Part shown: positions 7,801 to 15,948 of the stretch, piece by piece
How positions within the stretch are numbered: position 1 is the stretch's first letter
Layout: each line of letters starts with the position of its first letter
Assembly: GCA_037140715.1 (NCBI GenBank)
Contig: JBAXDX010000027.1
Location: 1 to 32,097 of the forward strand
Reading direction: 5' to 3'
From: JAUZPB01 sp037140715
Lineage (GTDB): Bacteria > Bacteroidota > Ignavibacteria > Ignavibacteriales > SURF-24
DNA length: 32,097 nt
Made by a program: the position numbers and the translations under genes
The notes under the pieces: model-generated
Databases searched by the model: none
Seen by the model: only the letters and a program-made list of their open reading frames with translations
Told to the model about the DNA's origin: nothing

Positions 7801-9351
7801 ATGAAAGTTAAACCTTTCAGAAACGAACCGGTAATTAACTTTAACGACAAGAAAAATTATGCAAAGCAGGCTGAAGCTTTGGAGCAGGTAAGGAAACAAC
7901 TGGGGAAAACCTATGAAATCATCATTGATGGCAAAAAGATTAAGACTGAAGGCAGGATAAATTCATATAATCCATCTGACAAAGACGAACTGGTCGTTTC
8001 ATTTTATAAAGGGACAAAAGAATTAGCGGATAAGGCAATAAGAACAGCCGCAAAGAAATTTGAAGAATGGAAACTTGTTCCGGCAGAAACAAGAGCGGGT
8101 ATTTTATTAAAAGCCGCCGAAATATCACGCAGAAGAAGATTTGAAATCAATGCCTGGATGATTACCGAAGCAGGGAAGAATTTCGCCGAGGCAGACGCTG
8201 ATACAGCAGAAGCAATAGATTTTCTTGATTTCTACGGACGCGAGATGCTCCGTTATGCGGAAAAACAGCCGGTTACTCCTGTAAAGGGAGAGAAAAATGA
8301 ATTAGTTTATATTCCGCTTGGCGCAGGTGTGATAATTCCGCCATGGAATTTTCCGTTTGCCATACTGGCCGGTATGTCATCGGCAGCAATAGTAACAGGC
8401 AACACGGTAGTCCTGAAGCCTTCAAGTGATACTCCGATGATGGGCAGACTTTATTATGAGATTATGGAAGAAGCAGGACTGCCGGCAGGTGTACTTAACT
8501 TTATGCCCGGCGCAGGCGGAGAGGTCGGTGATACGCTCATTAGTCATCCGCTTACGCGCTTTATTTCCTTTACCGGCTCGATGGAGGTCGGTATTCATAT
8601 AAATAAGCTGGCAGCGGAAGTACAGCCCGGTCAAAAATGGCTGAAGAGAGTTGTGGCTGAAATGGGCGGGAAGGATTCTATTATTGTGGACAGCGAAGCA
8701 AATATCGAAGAAGCTACAAAAGGTGTTGTGGCTTCTGCATTCGGATTCCAGGGACAAAAATGTTCGGCATGTTCAAGAGCAATTATCGACCAGAAAGTTT
8801 ATAAGGAATTCCTCGTTAAGTTAAAAGAAGAAACAGAAAAGTTTGAGGTTGGTCCGGCAAAGGATAATTTTGCATCCGGCCCGGTGATTAATGCTTCGGC
8901 AGAGAATAGTATCCTTTCTTACATCGAAACCGGCAGGAATGAAGGTAAGCTCTTAACAGGCGGAGAAAAGGCAGAGGGCAATGGATATTATATAAAGCCT
9001 ACGGTTTTCTATGATATTAAACCTGAGGCAAGACTATCGCAGGAAGAAATTTTCGGACCGGTACTGGCAGTAATTAAGTCAGAGGATTTCGATCATGCCT
9101 TAACAATAGCCAATAACACAATCTACGGACTGACAGGCGCAGTATATACAAATAACCGGGAAAAGCTTGAAAAAGCGAAGGAGCAGTTCTTCGCCGGCAA
9201 CCTTTATCTTAACAGAAAATGTACGGGGGCGATGGTAGGCGCGCATCCATTCGGCGGGTTCAATATGTCAGGCACAGATTCAAAAGCCGGCGGAAGGGAT
9301 TACCTGCTACTGTTCATGCAGGCTAAGCTTATAAGCGAGAAGGCAGATTAA
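7801..9351 (+). CDS. rocA: L-glutamate gamma-semialdehyde dehydrogenase (1-pyrroline-5-carboxylate dehydrogenase)
   Basis: Aldehyde dehydrogenase that oxidises glutamate-5-semialdehyde (P5C) to glutamate with NAD+, the second step of proline and arginine catabolism. At 516 aa it has the length of the stand-alone RocA-type enzymes rather than the PutA fusion. Active-site landmarks are visible: oxyanion Asn183 in PPWNFPFA, general base Glu287 in VAEMGGKD, and nucleophile Cys321 in GQKCSACSR. The cofactor and C-terminal regions (QEEIFGPVLAV; HPFGGFNMSGTDSKAGG) are intact. ATG 7801 follows AGGAG by seven bases. No proline dehydrogenase gene is adjacent. A good promoter lies upstream, and a short hairpin lies before sucC. 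Confidence 0.96.
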   Translation: MKVKPFRNEPVINFNDKKNYAKQAEALEQVRKQLGKTYEIIIDGKKIKTEGRINSYNPSDKDELVVSFYKGTKELADKAIRTAAKKFEEWKLVPAETRAGILLKAAEISRRRRFEINAWMITEAGKNFAEADADTAEAIDFLDFYGREMLRYAEKQPVTPVKGEKNELVYIPLGAGVIIPPWNFPFAILAGMSSAAIVTGNTVVLKPSSDTPMMGRLYYEIMEEAGLPAGVLNFMPGAGGEVGDTLISHPLTRFISFTGSMEVGIHINKLAAEVQPGQKWLKRVVAEMGGKDSIIVDSEANIEEATKGVVASAFGFQGQKCSACSRAIIDQKVYKEFLVKLKEETEKFEVGPAKDNFASGPVINASAENSILSYIETGRNEGKLLTGGEKAEGNGYYIKPTVFYDIKPEARLSQEEIFGPVLAVIKSEDFDHALTIANNTIYGLTGAVYTNNREKLEKAKEQFFAGNLYLNRKCTGAMVGAHPFGGFNMSGTDSKAGGRDYLLLFMQAKLISEKAD

Positions 9352-9422
9352 AAAAGATTATGATTATGAAAATATCATATCTTATTCTATATGTATTTCA
9401 TTTATCTTCAGGGGAGCTTCAG

Positions 9423-9439
9423 ATTCAGGCTGCCTGAAT
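9423..9439 (+). terminator. Short hairpin between rocA and sucC, possible weak terminator
   Basis: ATTCAGG-CTG-CCTGAAT is a perfect seven-base stem with a three-base loop, followed by only a few T residues. It could attenuate or end the rocA transcript, or be a leader hairpin for sucC. Confidence 0.3.
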
Positions 9440-9471
9440 TTATCAACTAAAAATCTTAAAGGAAAAAGTAA

Positions 9472-10632
9472 ATGAAGATTCACGAATATCAGGGGAAAGA
9501 AATTCTAAGGAAATACAATGTCCCTGTTCCAGATGGAAAGGTAGCTTTCTCCCCGGAAGAAGCTGTTGAGGTAGCTAAGCAGACCGGTGGTGAAGTCTGG
9601 GTTGTAAAGGCTCAAATCCATGCCGGAGGCAGGGGCAAAGGGGGCGGGGTGAAGATTGCAAAAAGTCTGCATGAGGTATGGGAGCTTTCGAACCAGATAT
9701 TAGGCATGAAACTCGTTACTCATCAGACCGGGCCGGAAGGCAGAATTGTTAAACGATTATTAATCGAGCAGGGCGTAAATATTGAAAAAGAGCTTTACGT
9801 TGGCATTACGCTGGACCGCGCGCAGTCGAAGAATGTTGTTATGGTTTCGACAGAAGGCGGTATGGAAATCGAAAAAGTAGCGGCTGAATCTCCTGAGAAA
9901 ATCATAAAGGAAGCAGTTGACCCTGAAGTCGGGTTGCAACCATATCAGGCACGCAAACTGGCCTTTGCCCTCGGACTTGAAGGCGTTCAGCATAAGAATG
10001 CCGTTAAATTCCTGACAGCCCTCTATAAAGCTTATGATGCTACTGATGCTTCGCTTGCCGAGATTAATCCGCTGGTCATTACGAAAGAAGGGGATGTAAT
10101 AGCCCTCGATGCAAAAATGAACTTTGACGATAATGCTCTTTTTCGCCATGCTGATATCGCTGAATACCGCGATGCGGATGAAGAAGACCCATTGGAAATT
10201 GAAGCCTCAAAGTATAATCTTAATTACATCAAGCTTGACGGTAATGTCGGCTGTATGGTTAACGGTGCAGGACTGGCAATGGGTACAATGGATATTATTA
10301 AGCTTGCCGGCGGTGAACCTGCCAACTTCCTGGATGTAGGCGGTACTGCAAATAAAGAGACAGTGGCTAACGGCTTTAAGATAATTCTTTCCGACCCGAA
10401 TGTTAAAGCTATACTTATTAATATTTTCGGTGGCATTGTAAGATGCGACCGCGTAGCTCAGGGAGTTATTGACGCAGTTAAGGAAGTAAAAGTTGAGATA
10501 CCGATAGTTGTCCGCCTTGAAGGGACTAACGCTAAAGAAGCCAGGCTCCTTTTAAACGAATCAGGACTTAACTTTGAAGTGGCAAACAGCCTGAAAGAAG
10601 CAGCCGATAAGGTTACTGCAACGCTGAAGTAG
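9472..10632 (+). CDS. sucC: Succinyl-CoA synthetase (ADP-forming) subunit beta
   Basis: Beta subunit of the TCA-cycle enzyme converting succinyl-CoA and NDP to succinate and NTP. At 386 aa it is near the E. coli length (388). The N-terminal ATP-grasp domain begins MKIHEYQGKEIL and contains VKAQIHAGGRGKGGGVK, with SLAEINPLVIT for metal-nucleotide binding. The C-terminal ligase domain carries GNVGCMVNGAGLAMGTMD, FLDVGG and NIFGGIVRCDRVA. ATG 9472 has AAGGA upstream. The alpha subunit gene sucD, often directly downstream, is not here: the next gene is an unrelated TPR protein after a 234-bp gap, so sucD must be elsewhere. Confidence 0.97.
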   Translation: MKIHEYQGKEILRKYNVPVPDGKVAFSPEEAVEVAKQTGGEVWVVKAQIHAGGRGKGGGVKIAKSLHEVWELSNQILGMKLVTHQTGPEGRIVKRLLIEQGVNIEKELYVGITLDRAQSKNVVMVSTEGGMEIEKVAAESPEKIIKEAVDPEVGLQPYQARKLAFALGLEGVQHKNAVKFLTALYKAYDATDASLAEINPLVITKEGDVIALDAKMNFDDNALFRHADIAEYRDADEEDPLEIEASKYNLNYIKLDGNVGCMVNGAGLAMGTMDIIKLAGGEPANFLDVGGTANKETVANGFKIILSDPNVKAILINIFGGIVRCDRVAQGVIDAVKEVKVEIPIVVRLEGTNAKEARLLLNESGLNFEVANSLKEAADKVTATLK

Positions 10633-10866
10633 TATATAATCCCGGTAGTTCAGCAGGCTGATTAATTCATGTTTTTTTTAGTTTTATTTCCCTGTTTTAG
10701 CAGGGTTGCTTAGTAGCGTGAAGAATTATATAAAGATCAGGTCAGAAATACTTTCAATGAACTTTATACTTATTGCTTCCATTTGAAAAGAATAATTATA
10801 AGAACCAATTTGATTTTCTATATTCAATCAGATATAGATTTTCGCTAAAAATAATATGGAGTAAAG

Positions 10867-12270
10867 ATGGATTATTCCGTGAACGATGAAGATTTTTTTG
10901 ATGATAAAGATTTAAAGAAACGGATTGAGCAATGCAGGAAAGCTGTTGCTGACGGGCTGGCTTTTACCTGTTCTGAAAATATTGAGGAAGTAATCCGCAT
11001 CTGCCTGGAATATGACTATATTGAGGACGGACTGTTTCTGACTGAAGCAATGCTCGATATTTCCCCATATAACGGAGAATTCTGGCAGATGAAAGGTTCA
11101 TTCCTTAACAGTATGTTGGATTTCAGGGAAGCTCATAGATGTTTCGAGAAATCATTGTCGCTTAATCCCAATGATATTGAATCTCTTATAAATAAAGCTC
11201 TTGCTGAAGAGAACCTCGGCTTAATTAAGCAGGCAAGAAAAACATTATTTTACGTGCTAAGTCTTTCTTCTGATAATGAAGAAGCTTATTTCGGTCTCGG
11301 AATTCTGTATCTAAAGGAAGAAGATTTTCAAACCGCTATCAGCTTCTTTAAGAAAGCCATAGAAATTGATGCAGCTTACAGCGAAGTTTATTACGAACTT
11401 GGCTATTGCTATGAGAGTGTGGATGATTTCGAGAATGCGCTAAAGACATACGACAGCTACCTTGAACTTGAGCCCTATCATGCAGGCGGCTGGTATAACC
11501 GTGGAATTATATTTACCCACATGAGCAAATTCGAGGATGCAATTGACAGCTTCGACCTTGCGCTTGCCATCAGGGATGATTTCTCGAATGCCTGGTTTAA
11601 CAAAGGTATCGCTCTTGCTAATATTGGAAAGCTTGATGACGCTCTTGCAACATTTAAGCAGGCCGCTGAACTTGACCGCTTCGATGAGGATATTTATTTC
11701 AACCTCGGACAACTTTATGAGGAAATGGAAGATCTATCCAACGCAATTAACTATTATACTGAAGCTATTTCCCTATATAATGAATATTTTGATGCAATAC
11801 TTTCCAGAGGCTGCTGCTTCGGGAATCGGGGAGATTATCTGCCGGCTCTGAATGATTTTATTAAAGCCGTAGCATTGAACAATACCTCAGTTGATGCCTG
11901 GACAGCAAAGGCAGATATGGAATACCAGACAGATAACTACACCGATGCAATTGAAAGCTATAAAAAAGTACTGACGCTTGAGGCTGACAATTATGGTGTC
12001 TGGAATAAGCTTGCTGAGACATATCTCGAACAGGGCAACTGGACTGAGGGTATGTCAGCATATAACGAGTGTATTAAGCTTAATCCGAAGGATGCAAATT
12101 CATATTATGGTAAAGCTAAAGTAAATCTTTTATTAAGCAGGACACAGGAAGCTGTCGAATGCCTGAGAAATGCATTTACTCTGGACCCTGCCATGAAGAA
12201 TGAATTTGCCAAAGAGTATCCGGATATGAAATCATCAAAACTTATAAATAAATTACTGGACGAGAATTAA
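10867..12270 (+). CDS. Tetratricopeptide repeat protein
   Basis: A 467-aa cytoplasmic protein with an acidic N-terminus (MDYSVNDEDFFDDKDL) and about eleven consecutive 34-residue TPR units from residue ~75 to the end. Examples are EAYFGLGILYLKEEDFQTAI, EVYYELGYCYESVDDFENAL and AWFNKGIALANIGKLDDAL. No catalytic domain or signal peptide is present, so it is probably a protein-protein interaction scaffold; its partners are unknown. ATG 10867 is preceded by GGAG at five to six bases. Only 23 bp separate it from aroE, which has no strong ribosome site of its own, so the two are probably co-transcribed. A functional link with aroE is not implied. Confidence 0.92.
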   Translation: MDYSVNDEDFFDDKDLKKRIEQCRKAVADGLAFTCSENIEEVIRICLEYDYIEDGLFLTEAMLDISPYNGEFWQMKGSFLNSMLDFREAHRCFEKSLSLNPNDIESLINKALAEENLGLIKQARKTLFYVLSLSSDNEEAYFGLGILYLKEEDFQTAISFFKKAIEIDAAYSEVYYELGYCYESVDDFENALKTYDSYLELEPYHAGGWYNRGIIFTHMSKFEDAIDSFDLALAIRDDFSNAWFNKGIALANIGKLDDALATFKQAAELDRFDEDIYFNLGQLYEEMEDLSNAINYYTEAISLYNEYFDAILSRGCCFGNRGDYLPALNDFIKAVALNNTSVDAWTAKADMEYQTDNYTDAIESYKKVLTLEADNYGVWNKLAETYLEQGNWTEGMSAYNECIKLNPKDANSYYGKAKVNLLLSRTQEAVECLRNAFTLDPAMKNEFAKEYPDMKSSKLINKLLDEN

Positions 12271-12293
12271 TTTTGCGCAAATACTAAAATCTT

Positions 12294-13175
12294 ATGACAA
12301 GTTACAATAAACTCACCCTTGATACACGTATAATCGGCATAATCGGACATCCGATCAAACACAGCTATTCACCGCTCATGCATAATATCTCATTTGAGTT
12401 ATTAAAACTCAATTATGTATATCTCCCGTTCGATGTCCCTATAAATATGCTCAAGACAGCGATAAATGGGATGATTGCACTCGGCATCAAAGGTTTTAAT
12501 GTAACTCTGCCTCATAAAGAGGATATAATAAATTATTTGCAAAATGTTTCGGAAGAAGCGAGCATTATTGGAGCAGTAAATACAATTGTGAATGAAAACG
12601 GTATTTTAAGCGGTTATAATACTGATGCTTACGGTGTTTATGAAACACTTCGCCCCTATAAAGATGAGATATCCGGCTCACAGGTAACTATATTTGGTTC
12701 AGGCGGTGGTGCGAGAAGTGCAATATATACTGTTATACGTAACTTTAAACCTGAAAAGATTTATATCATTAACCGTACGGAACAGAGGGGTGAATCGCTA
12801 AAAGACTACTTCTCGACAAAGATGCACTTCTCGAATATTCAGTCAAACGAACTTATTCCCCCTGATATGATTGAGATTCTTCGCGATTCAAAACTTATTA
12901 TTAATACAACTTCTGTGGGTATGCACCCAAACGAGGATGATTCGGTTACGGAGATCGGGGATTCATTCATGAATGGGCAGATAGTCTTTGATTTTATTTA
13001 TAATCCGGTTAAGACTAAGCTTCTTCAGCTAGCCGAGTCGCAGGGAGCTGTAACTCTTGATGGTCTTAAAATGCTGGTTCACCAGGGTGCAAAGGCTTTT
13101 GAACTTTGGACAGGGATGGAAATGCCGGTAAAAAAGGTTCACAAGGCTATGAAGCTTTATATCGATAGTAAATAA
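12294..13175 (+). CDS. aroE: Shikimate dehydrogenase (NADP+)
   Basis: Reduces 3-dehydroshikimate to shikimate in aromatic amino acid synthesis. The N-terminal substrate domain has GHPIKHSYSPLMHN, the catalytic Lys75 in NVTLPHKE and Asp111 in GYNTDAYG. The Rossmann domain has the dinucleotide loop IFGSGGGARSA, then INRTEQRG and NTTSVGMHP. The C-terminal GLKMLVHQGAKAFELWTG is typical. At 293 aa it is of normal length (E. coli 272). No clear Shine-Dalgarno precedes ATG 12294; translation may depend on coupling to the TPR gene 23 bp upstream. The chorismate synthase of the same pathway is about 9 kb away on the opposite strand. Confidence 0.96.
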   Translation: MTSYNKLTLDTRIIGIIGHPIKHSYSPLMHNISFELLKLNYVYLPFDVPINMLKTAINGMIALGIKGFNVTLPHKEDIINYLQNVSEEASIIGAVNTIVNENGILSGYNTDAYGVYETLRPYKDEISGSQVTIFGSGGGARSAIYTVIRNFKPEKIYIINRTEQRGESLKDYFSTKMHFSNIQSNELIPPDMIEILRDSKLIINTTSVGMHPNEDDSVTEIGDSFMNGQIVFDFIYNPVKTKLLQLAESQGAVTLDGLKMLVHQGAKAFELWTGMEMPVKKVHKAMKLYIDSK

Positions 13176-13253
13176 AGACAAATCTGATTATGATTAAGCT
13201 ATTTAATAAGAGATTAAGTCATCTGCATCAGATAAATCACAGTTCTGAATATT

Positions 13254-14672
13254 TTATGATTCCAACCGGACAACTCCTGATTTCGCCTGAAATAATAATG
13301 CCCCAAAATGAATGATTACAGCCACAAACAAACCTATTATCATCGGCTCTAATTCATTTATAACCGGAACAGATGAAAACCGGTCTCTTACCAACATCCA
13401 GCAGAGACTTACTGAAAAAGCCAGTACAACTTCAATAAGCGCCATTAAAGCAGATATTTTAAGCTTCGGATAATATGATGAAACAACAGGTAAAATCAGT
13501 CCGGGGATACATACCGTTCCAACAGCATACCATAAATCTATAACCGATGGAATAAGACTGACAAGCGTTATTGAAATTACAGCTGTTATTATTATTCCCA
13601 GATAAGCAAAAGGCTTTAATTTCCTTTCATCTTTATCTTTAGAAAATCTAAAAAGCAAATCCTTACTGATTGTCGTAGCACTTAAAAAAAAGAAACTGTT
13701 GGATGTGGACATAATTGTGGCAAACATAGCAGCATAAAAAAGTCCTTTCAGACCGGAACCAAGAAGTTTTTCAGCAAGCATCGGATAAGATAATACGGGA
13801 TTTGCAAGTCCGGGCAGCGCGGCTCTTGAATAAAGCCCGACTCCGGTAGTTAAAAAATCAAAAAAAGCCCAGAGAACTACCGATATTATAATGCCGGTTC
13901 TCGCCGTGTTGCCATCCTTGGCAGCATAGCATCGCTGATGAAATCCCGGGTCAGTAAACGTCCAGAGCGCAATCAGAAACCAGACAGCTATATATGTATA
14001 TGAAACTCCCCCCGTAAGACTAAGATGTGCTGGCGGAAGATTCTGTTTCAGATAACTAACCGGTCCAAGCGCCATATATGCAACAATAAGCGTAACAATA
14101 AACCCGGCAAACATAATAAAAAATTCAAAGGCATCGGTAAAGACGTAAGATTTATAACCGCCTTTGAACAAATATACAGCCGAAAGAAACGCAGCAAGCA
14201 GAAGTCCATAAAAAAGCTTTATGTGGAAAATAAGCGCCAGAAGACTGCCTGTCATCAGCAGGTACGGAGCCGGAGACACGAGTACGAACAGAAGTATAGC
14301 ACTTACAAACGATACTTTCGAACCATAGACCTCCTCAAGCTTATCGGGAATTGTAATAAGTGAAGCTTCACGGATTTTTTTGGAAAAGAAAACAGCAAAA
14401 ATCAGTGCGAAAATATAATAAGGAAGTCCCTGCGTAAACCAGCTGAGCAGACCGTAACGATAGGTAAACTCGCCCACACCCAGGATACCGCCATACCAGG
14501 TAGCGACATTAGTCAGGACAAATAAAAACAGCCCGACTTTTCTGTCGGAAAGGAAAAAGCCTTCAACCGTTGCTGTGTCTTTTTTGCCGGGAATAAATCC
14601 GACAAAAAGCACAATAAAGAAAAAACCGAGTATTATGAATATATCCGGACCGGAAAGAGATATCTGAGGCAT
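13254..14672 (-). CDS. Sodium:solute symporter family protein (candidate thiamine or thiamine-precursor transporter)
   Basis: A 472-aa polytopic membrane protein with about 12-13 hydrophobic helices. It shows the SSS-family pattern: an N-terminal helix followed by FFLSDRKVGLFLFVLTNVATWYGG, FKGGYKSYVFTDAFEFFIMF, LWTFTDPGFHQRCYAAKD and FYAAMFATIMSTSNSFFFL, the last being the Ser/Thr-rich sodium-site helix. The family imports sugars, amino acids, vitamins and other solutes with Na+; the substrate cannot be read from sequence. Context gives a hint: it follows a TPP-riboswitch-controlled receptor gene and thiamine pyrophosphokinase on the same strand, and the usual PnuT is absent. An SSS transporter named ThiV has been proposed for the thiamine pathway in other bacteria. 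However, a 486-bp gap with a hairpin array intervenes, so it may have its own promoter. It is convergent with aroE. Confidence 0.9.
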   Translation of the reverse strand: MPQISLSGPDIFIILGFFFIVLFVGFIPGKKDTATVEGFFLSDRKVGLFLFVLTNVATWYGGILGVGEFTYRYGLLSWFTQGLPYYIFALIFAVFFSKKIREASLITIPDKLEEVYGSKVSFVSAILLFVLVSPAPYLLMTGSLLALIFHIKLFYGLLLAAFLSAVYLFKGGYKSYVFTDAFEFFIMFAGFIVTLIVAYMALGPVSYLKQNLPPAHLSLTGGVSYTYIAVWFLIALWTFTDPGFHQRCYAAKDGNTARTGIIISVVLWAFFDFLTTGVGLYSRAALPGLANPVLSYPMLAEKLLGSGLKGLFYAAMFATIMSTSNSFFFLSATTISKDLLFRFSKDKDERKLKPFAYLGIIITAVISITLVSLIPSVIDLWYAVGTVCIPGLILPVVSSYYPKLKISALMALIEVVLAFSVSLCWMLVRDRFSSVPVINELEPMIIGLFVAVIIHFGALLFQAKSGVVRLES

Positions 14673-14828
14673 TATTTATCTGTTTTTATATTTAACATCG
14701 TTATATATCATCATTTAAAAGTTTCTGTTAAACAAGAAAGAACTTAAATCTCTCTTTGGATGGCATGAAAAAGCTGTGTGTTTGCAATTGACCATCCCAA
14801 TGTACCAAAACACGTAATTTGAACCAAA

Positions 14829-15002
14829 CGAAGCATTAGACATTAAGGAAATGCTCCGTTTGGTCCCCACGGAGCATTAGACATATAACAAATGCTCCGT
14901 GAGCGTCAAACGGAGCATTAGACATTGAGGAAATGCTCCGTTTGGTCCTCACGGAGCGTTAGACATATAACAAATGCTCCGTGGGGACCTCATGGAGCAT
15001 TA
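14829..15002. repeat. 41-bp tandem array of palindromic hairpins, four full copies plus a partial fifth
   Basis: Cores of about 30 bp, CGGAGCATTAGACAT followed by a variable six bases and then AATGCTCCG, begin at 14829, 14870, 14911 and 14952, with a partial copy at 14993. The spacing is exactly 41 bp. Each core is an inverted repeat (GGAGCATT/AATGCTCC). The 11-bp linkers alternate: TTTGGTCCCCA and TTTGGTCCTCA after cores 1 and 3, TGAGCGTCAAA and TGGGGACCTCA after cores 2 and 4. The stems therefore lengthen alternately into CCAAACG/CGTTTGG and CACGG/CCGTG. The period is not a multiple of three, so the array is non-coding. It lies 3' of the kinase gene thiN and 5' of the symporter gene. Confidence 0.85.
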
Positions 15003-15158
15003 TTTAAATAGATAATGGTCGATTTGGCGTAAAACAGGCAAATCCACAAAATATACTATCCCGGCAATCGTTATTAATTGAATTCTCTATCTCGCGTTAA
15101 CCGGTTTGACCGTGTTGCCACATGGTATGAAATATTATATCAGGAATAATTCAAAAGG
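15003..15158. other. Rest of the intergenic space between thiN and the symporter
   Basis: I see no gene here or in 14673-14828. TTGACCAT near 14788-14795 and ATGGTCGA at 15014-15021 are nearly inverted to each other and might mark the outer limits of the 41-bp array element. No clear terminator follows the thiN stop. Confidence 0.4.
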
Positions 15159-15836
15159 TTAATTTATTTCGATAGCGAACATAGTTTTCCGGCTGAGTTT
15201 AATAATTGTTTTTAATTCTCTTATAACAAAAATCTTCCCCCCTTTAATATTAAGTTTTACAATATCGCTGGTTGCCTGATTGCTCGTACTTTCTTTCAGG
15301 GTAAACTGAATTGCTTCATTCCAGATTTTATACTTCAGGCCTTCGGAAGTAATCTTTGTTTTGCTGTCAAAGCCATATAGTGATACCATCTCGCCAGGGA
15401 CTGTTGCGAATTCTGTTTTGCCCTTATGAATTGTAAGAAAAGATTTCTCAGCTGCGACACAAATATCAATAAAATCGGAATATCGTTTTGCAATGGCAAG
15501 ATTGCCAAAGGAGTGGTCAAGCCTGTCGCCGATAACACCAAGAAGCGCACAGGCTTTGCATTTCCTTTTAATCAGAAATTTAAGGCACTTCTCAACATCT
15601 GTGTCGTCCTGACCTTTCATCCTGATTATTTCTGATTTATCCGAGAAATACTCAAGATTCTCTTTGGAAATTGAATCGAGGTCGCCAATAATTAAATCAG
15701 GCAGCACATTAATCCTGCGTGCGCTGTTAGCTCCGCCATCAGCGCAGATAACCCGCGTAAAACCCTGCCTAAAGAAATAGTTAACAATCCCTTTGCCAGG
15801 AGTCCTGCCGTTCGCGATAATAATTGAATTGGTCAT
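15159..15836 (-). CDS. thiN: Thiamine pyrophosphokinase (thiamine diphosphokinase)
   Basis: Transfers pyrophosphate from ATP to thiamine, giving the active cofactor TPP and trapping imported thiamine in the cytoplasm. At 225 aa it has normal TPK length. Visible signatures: VICADGGANSA, LPDLIIGDLDSI (metal/pyrophosphate-binding Asp residues), GQDDTDVEKCL, GVIGDRLDHSFGNL, and in the C-terminal thiamine-binding beta domain STSNQATSD. It lies 112 bp downstream of the riboswitch-controlled TonB-dependent receptor on the same strand and is presumably in that transcript, hence repressed by TPP. In many Bacteroidota the same gene order includes pnuT between them; that gene is absent. The start is ATG 15836, with no strong Shine-Dalgarno. 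Confidence 0.95.
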   Translation of the reverse strand: MTNSIIIANGRTPGKGIVNYFFRQGFTRVICADGGANSARRINVLPDLIIGDLDSISKENLEYFSDKSEIIRMKGQDDTDVEKCLKFLIKRKCKACALLGVIGDRLDHSFGNLAIAKRYSDFIDICVAAEKSFLTIHKGKTEFATVPGEMVSLYGFDSKTKITSEGLKYKIWNEAIQFTLKESTSNQATSDIVKLNIKGGKIFVIRELKTIIKLSRKTMFAIEIN

Positions 15837-15948
15837 GGATTCTTCTTAGCGATGCCGATGCCCGCTGAAAATTTAACATATACTCATGAATGTATGGAAT
15901 AAAACATATATCATTCATGCGTAATTTCACAGGATTAAAAATTTACTA

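Noticed and set aside
7801..10632. rocA-sucC as one operon
   Set aside because: They are co-directional, but the 120-bp gap holds a hairpin and sucC has its own good ribosome site; the metabolic link through 2-oxoglutarate is too loose to support an operon claim.
10690..10705. Terminator after sucC
   Set aside because: CCCTG/CAGGG forms only a five-base stem, and no T-run follows on the plus strand; the T-run lies before the stem.
14829..15002. CRISPR array
   Set aside because: Regular spacing and palindromic repeats are suggestive, but the linkers are only 11 bp and recur in two types, and no cas gene is present.
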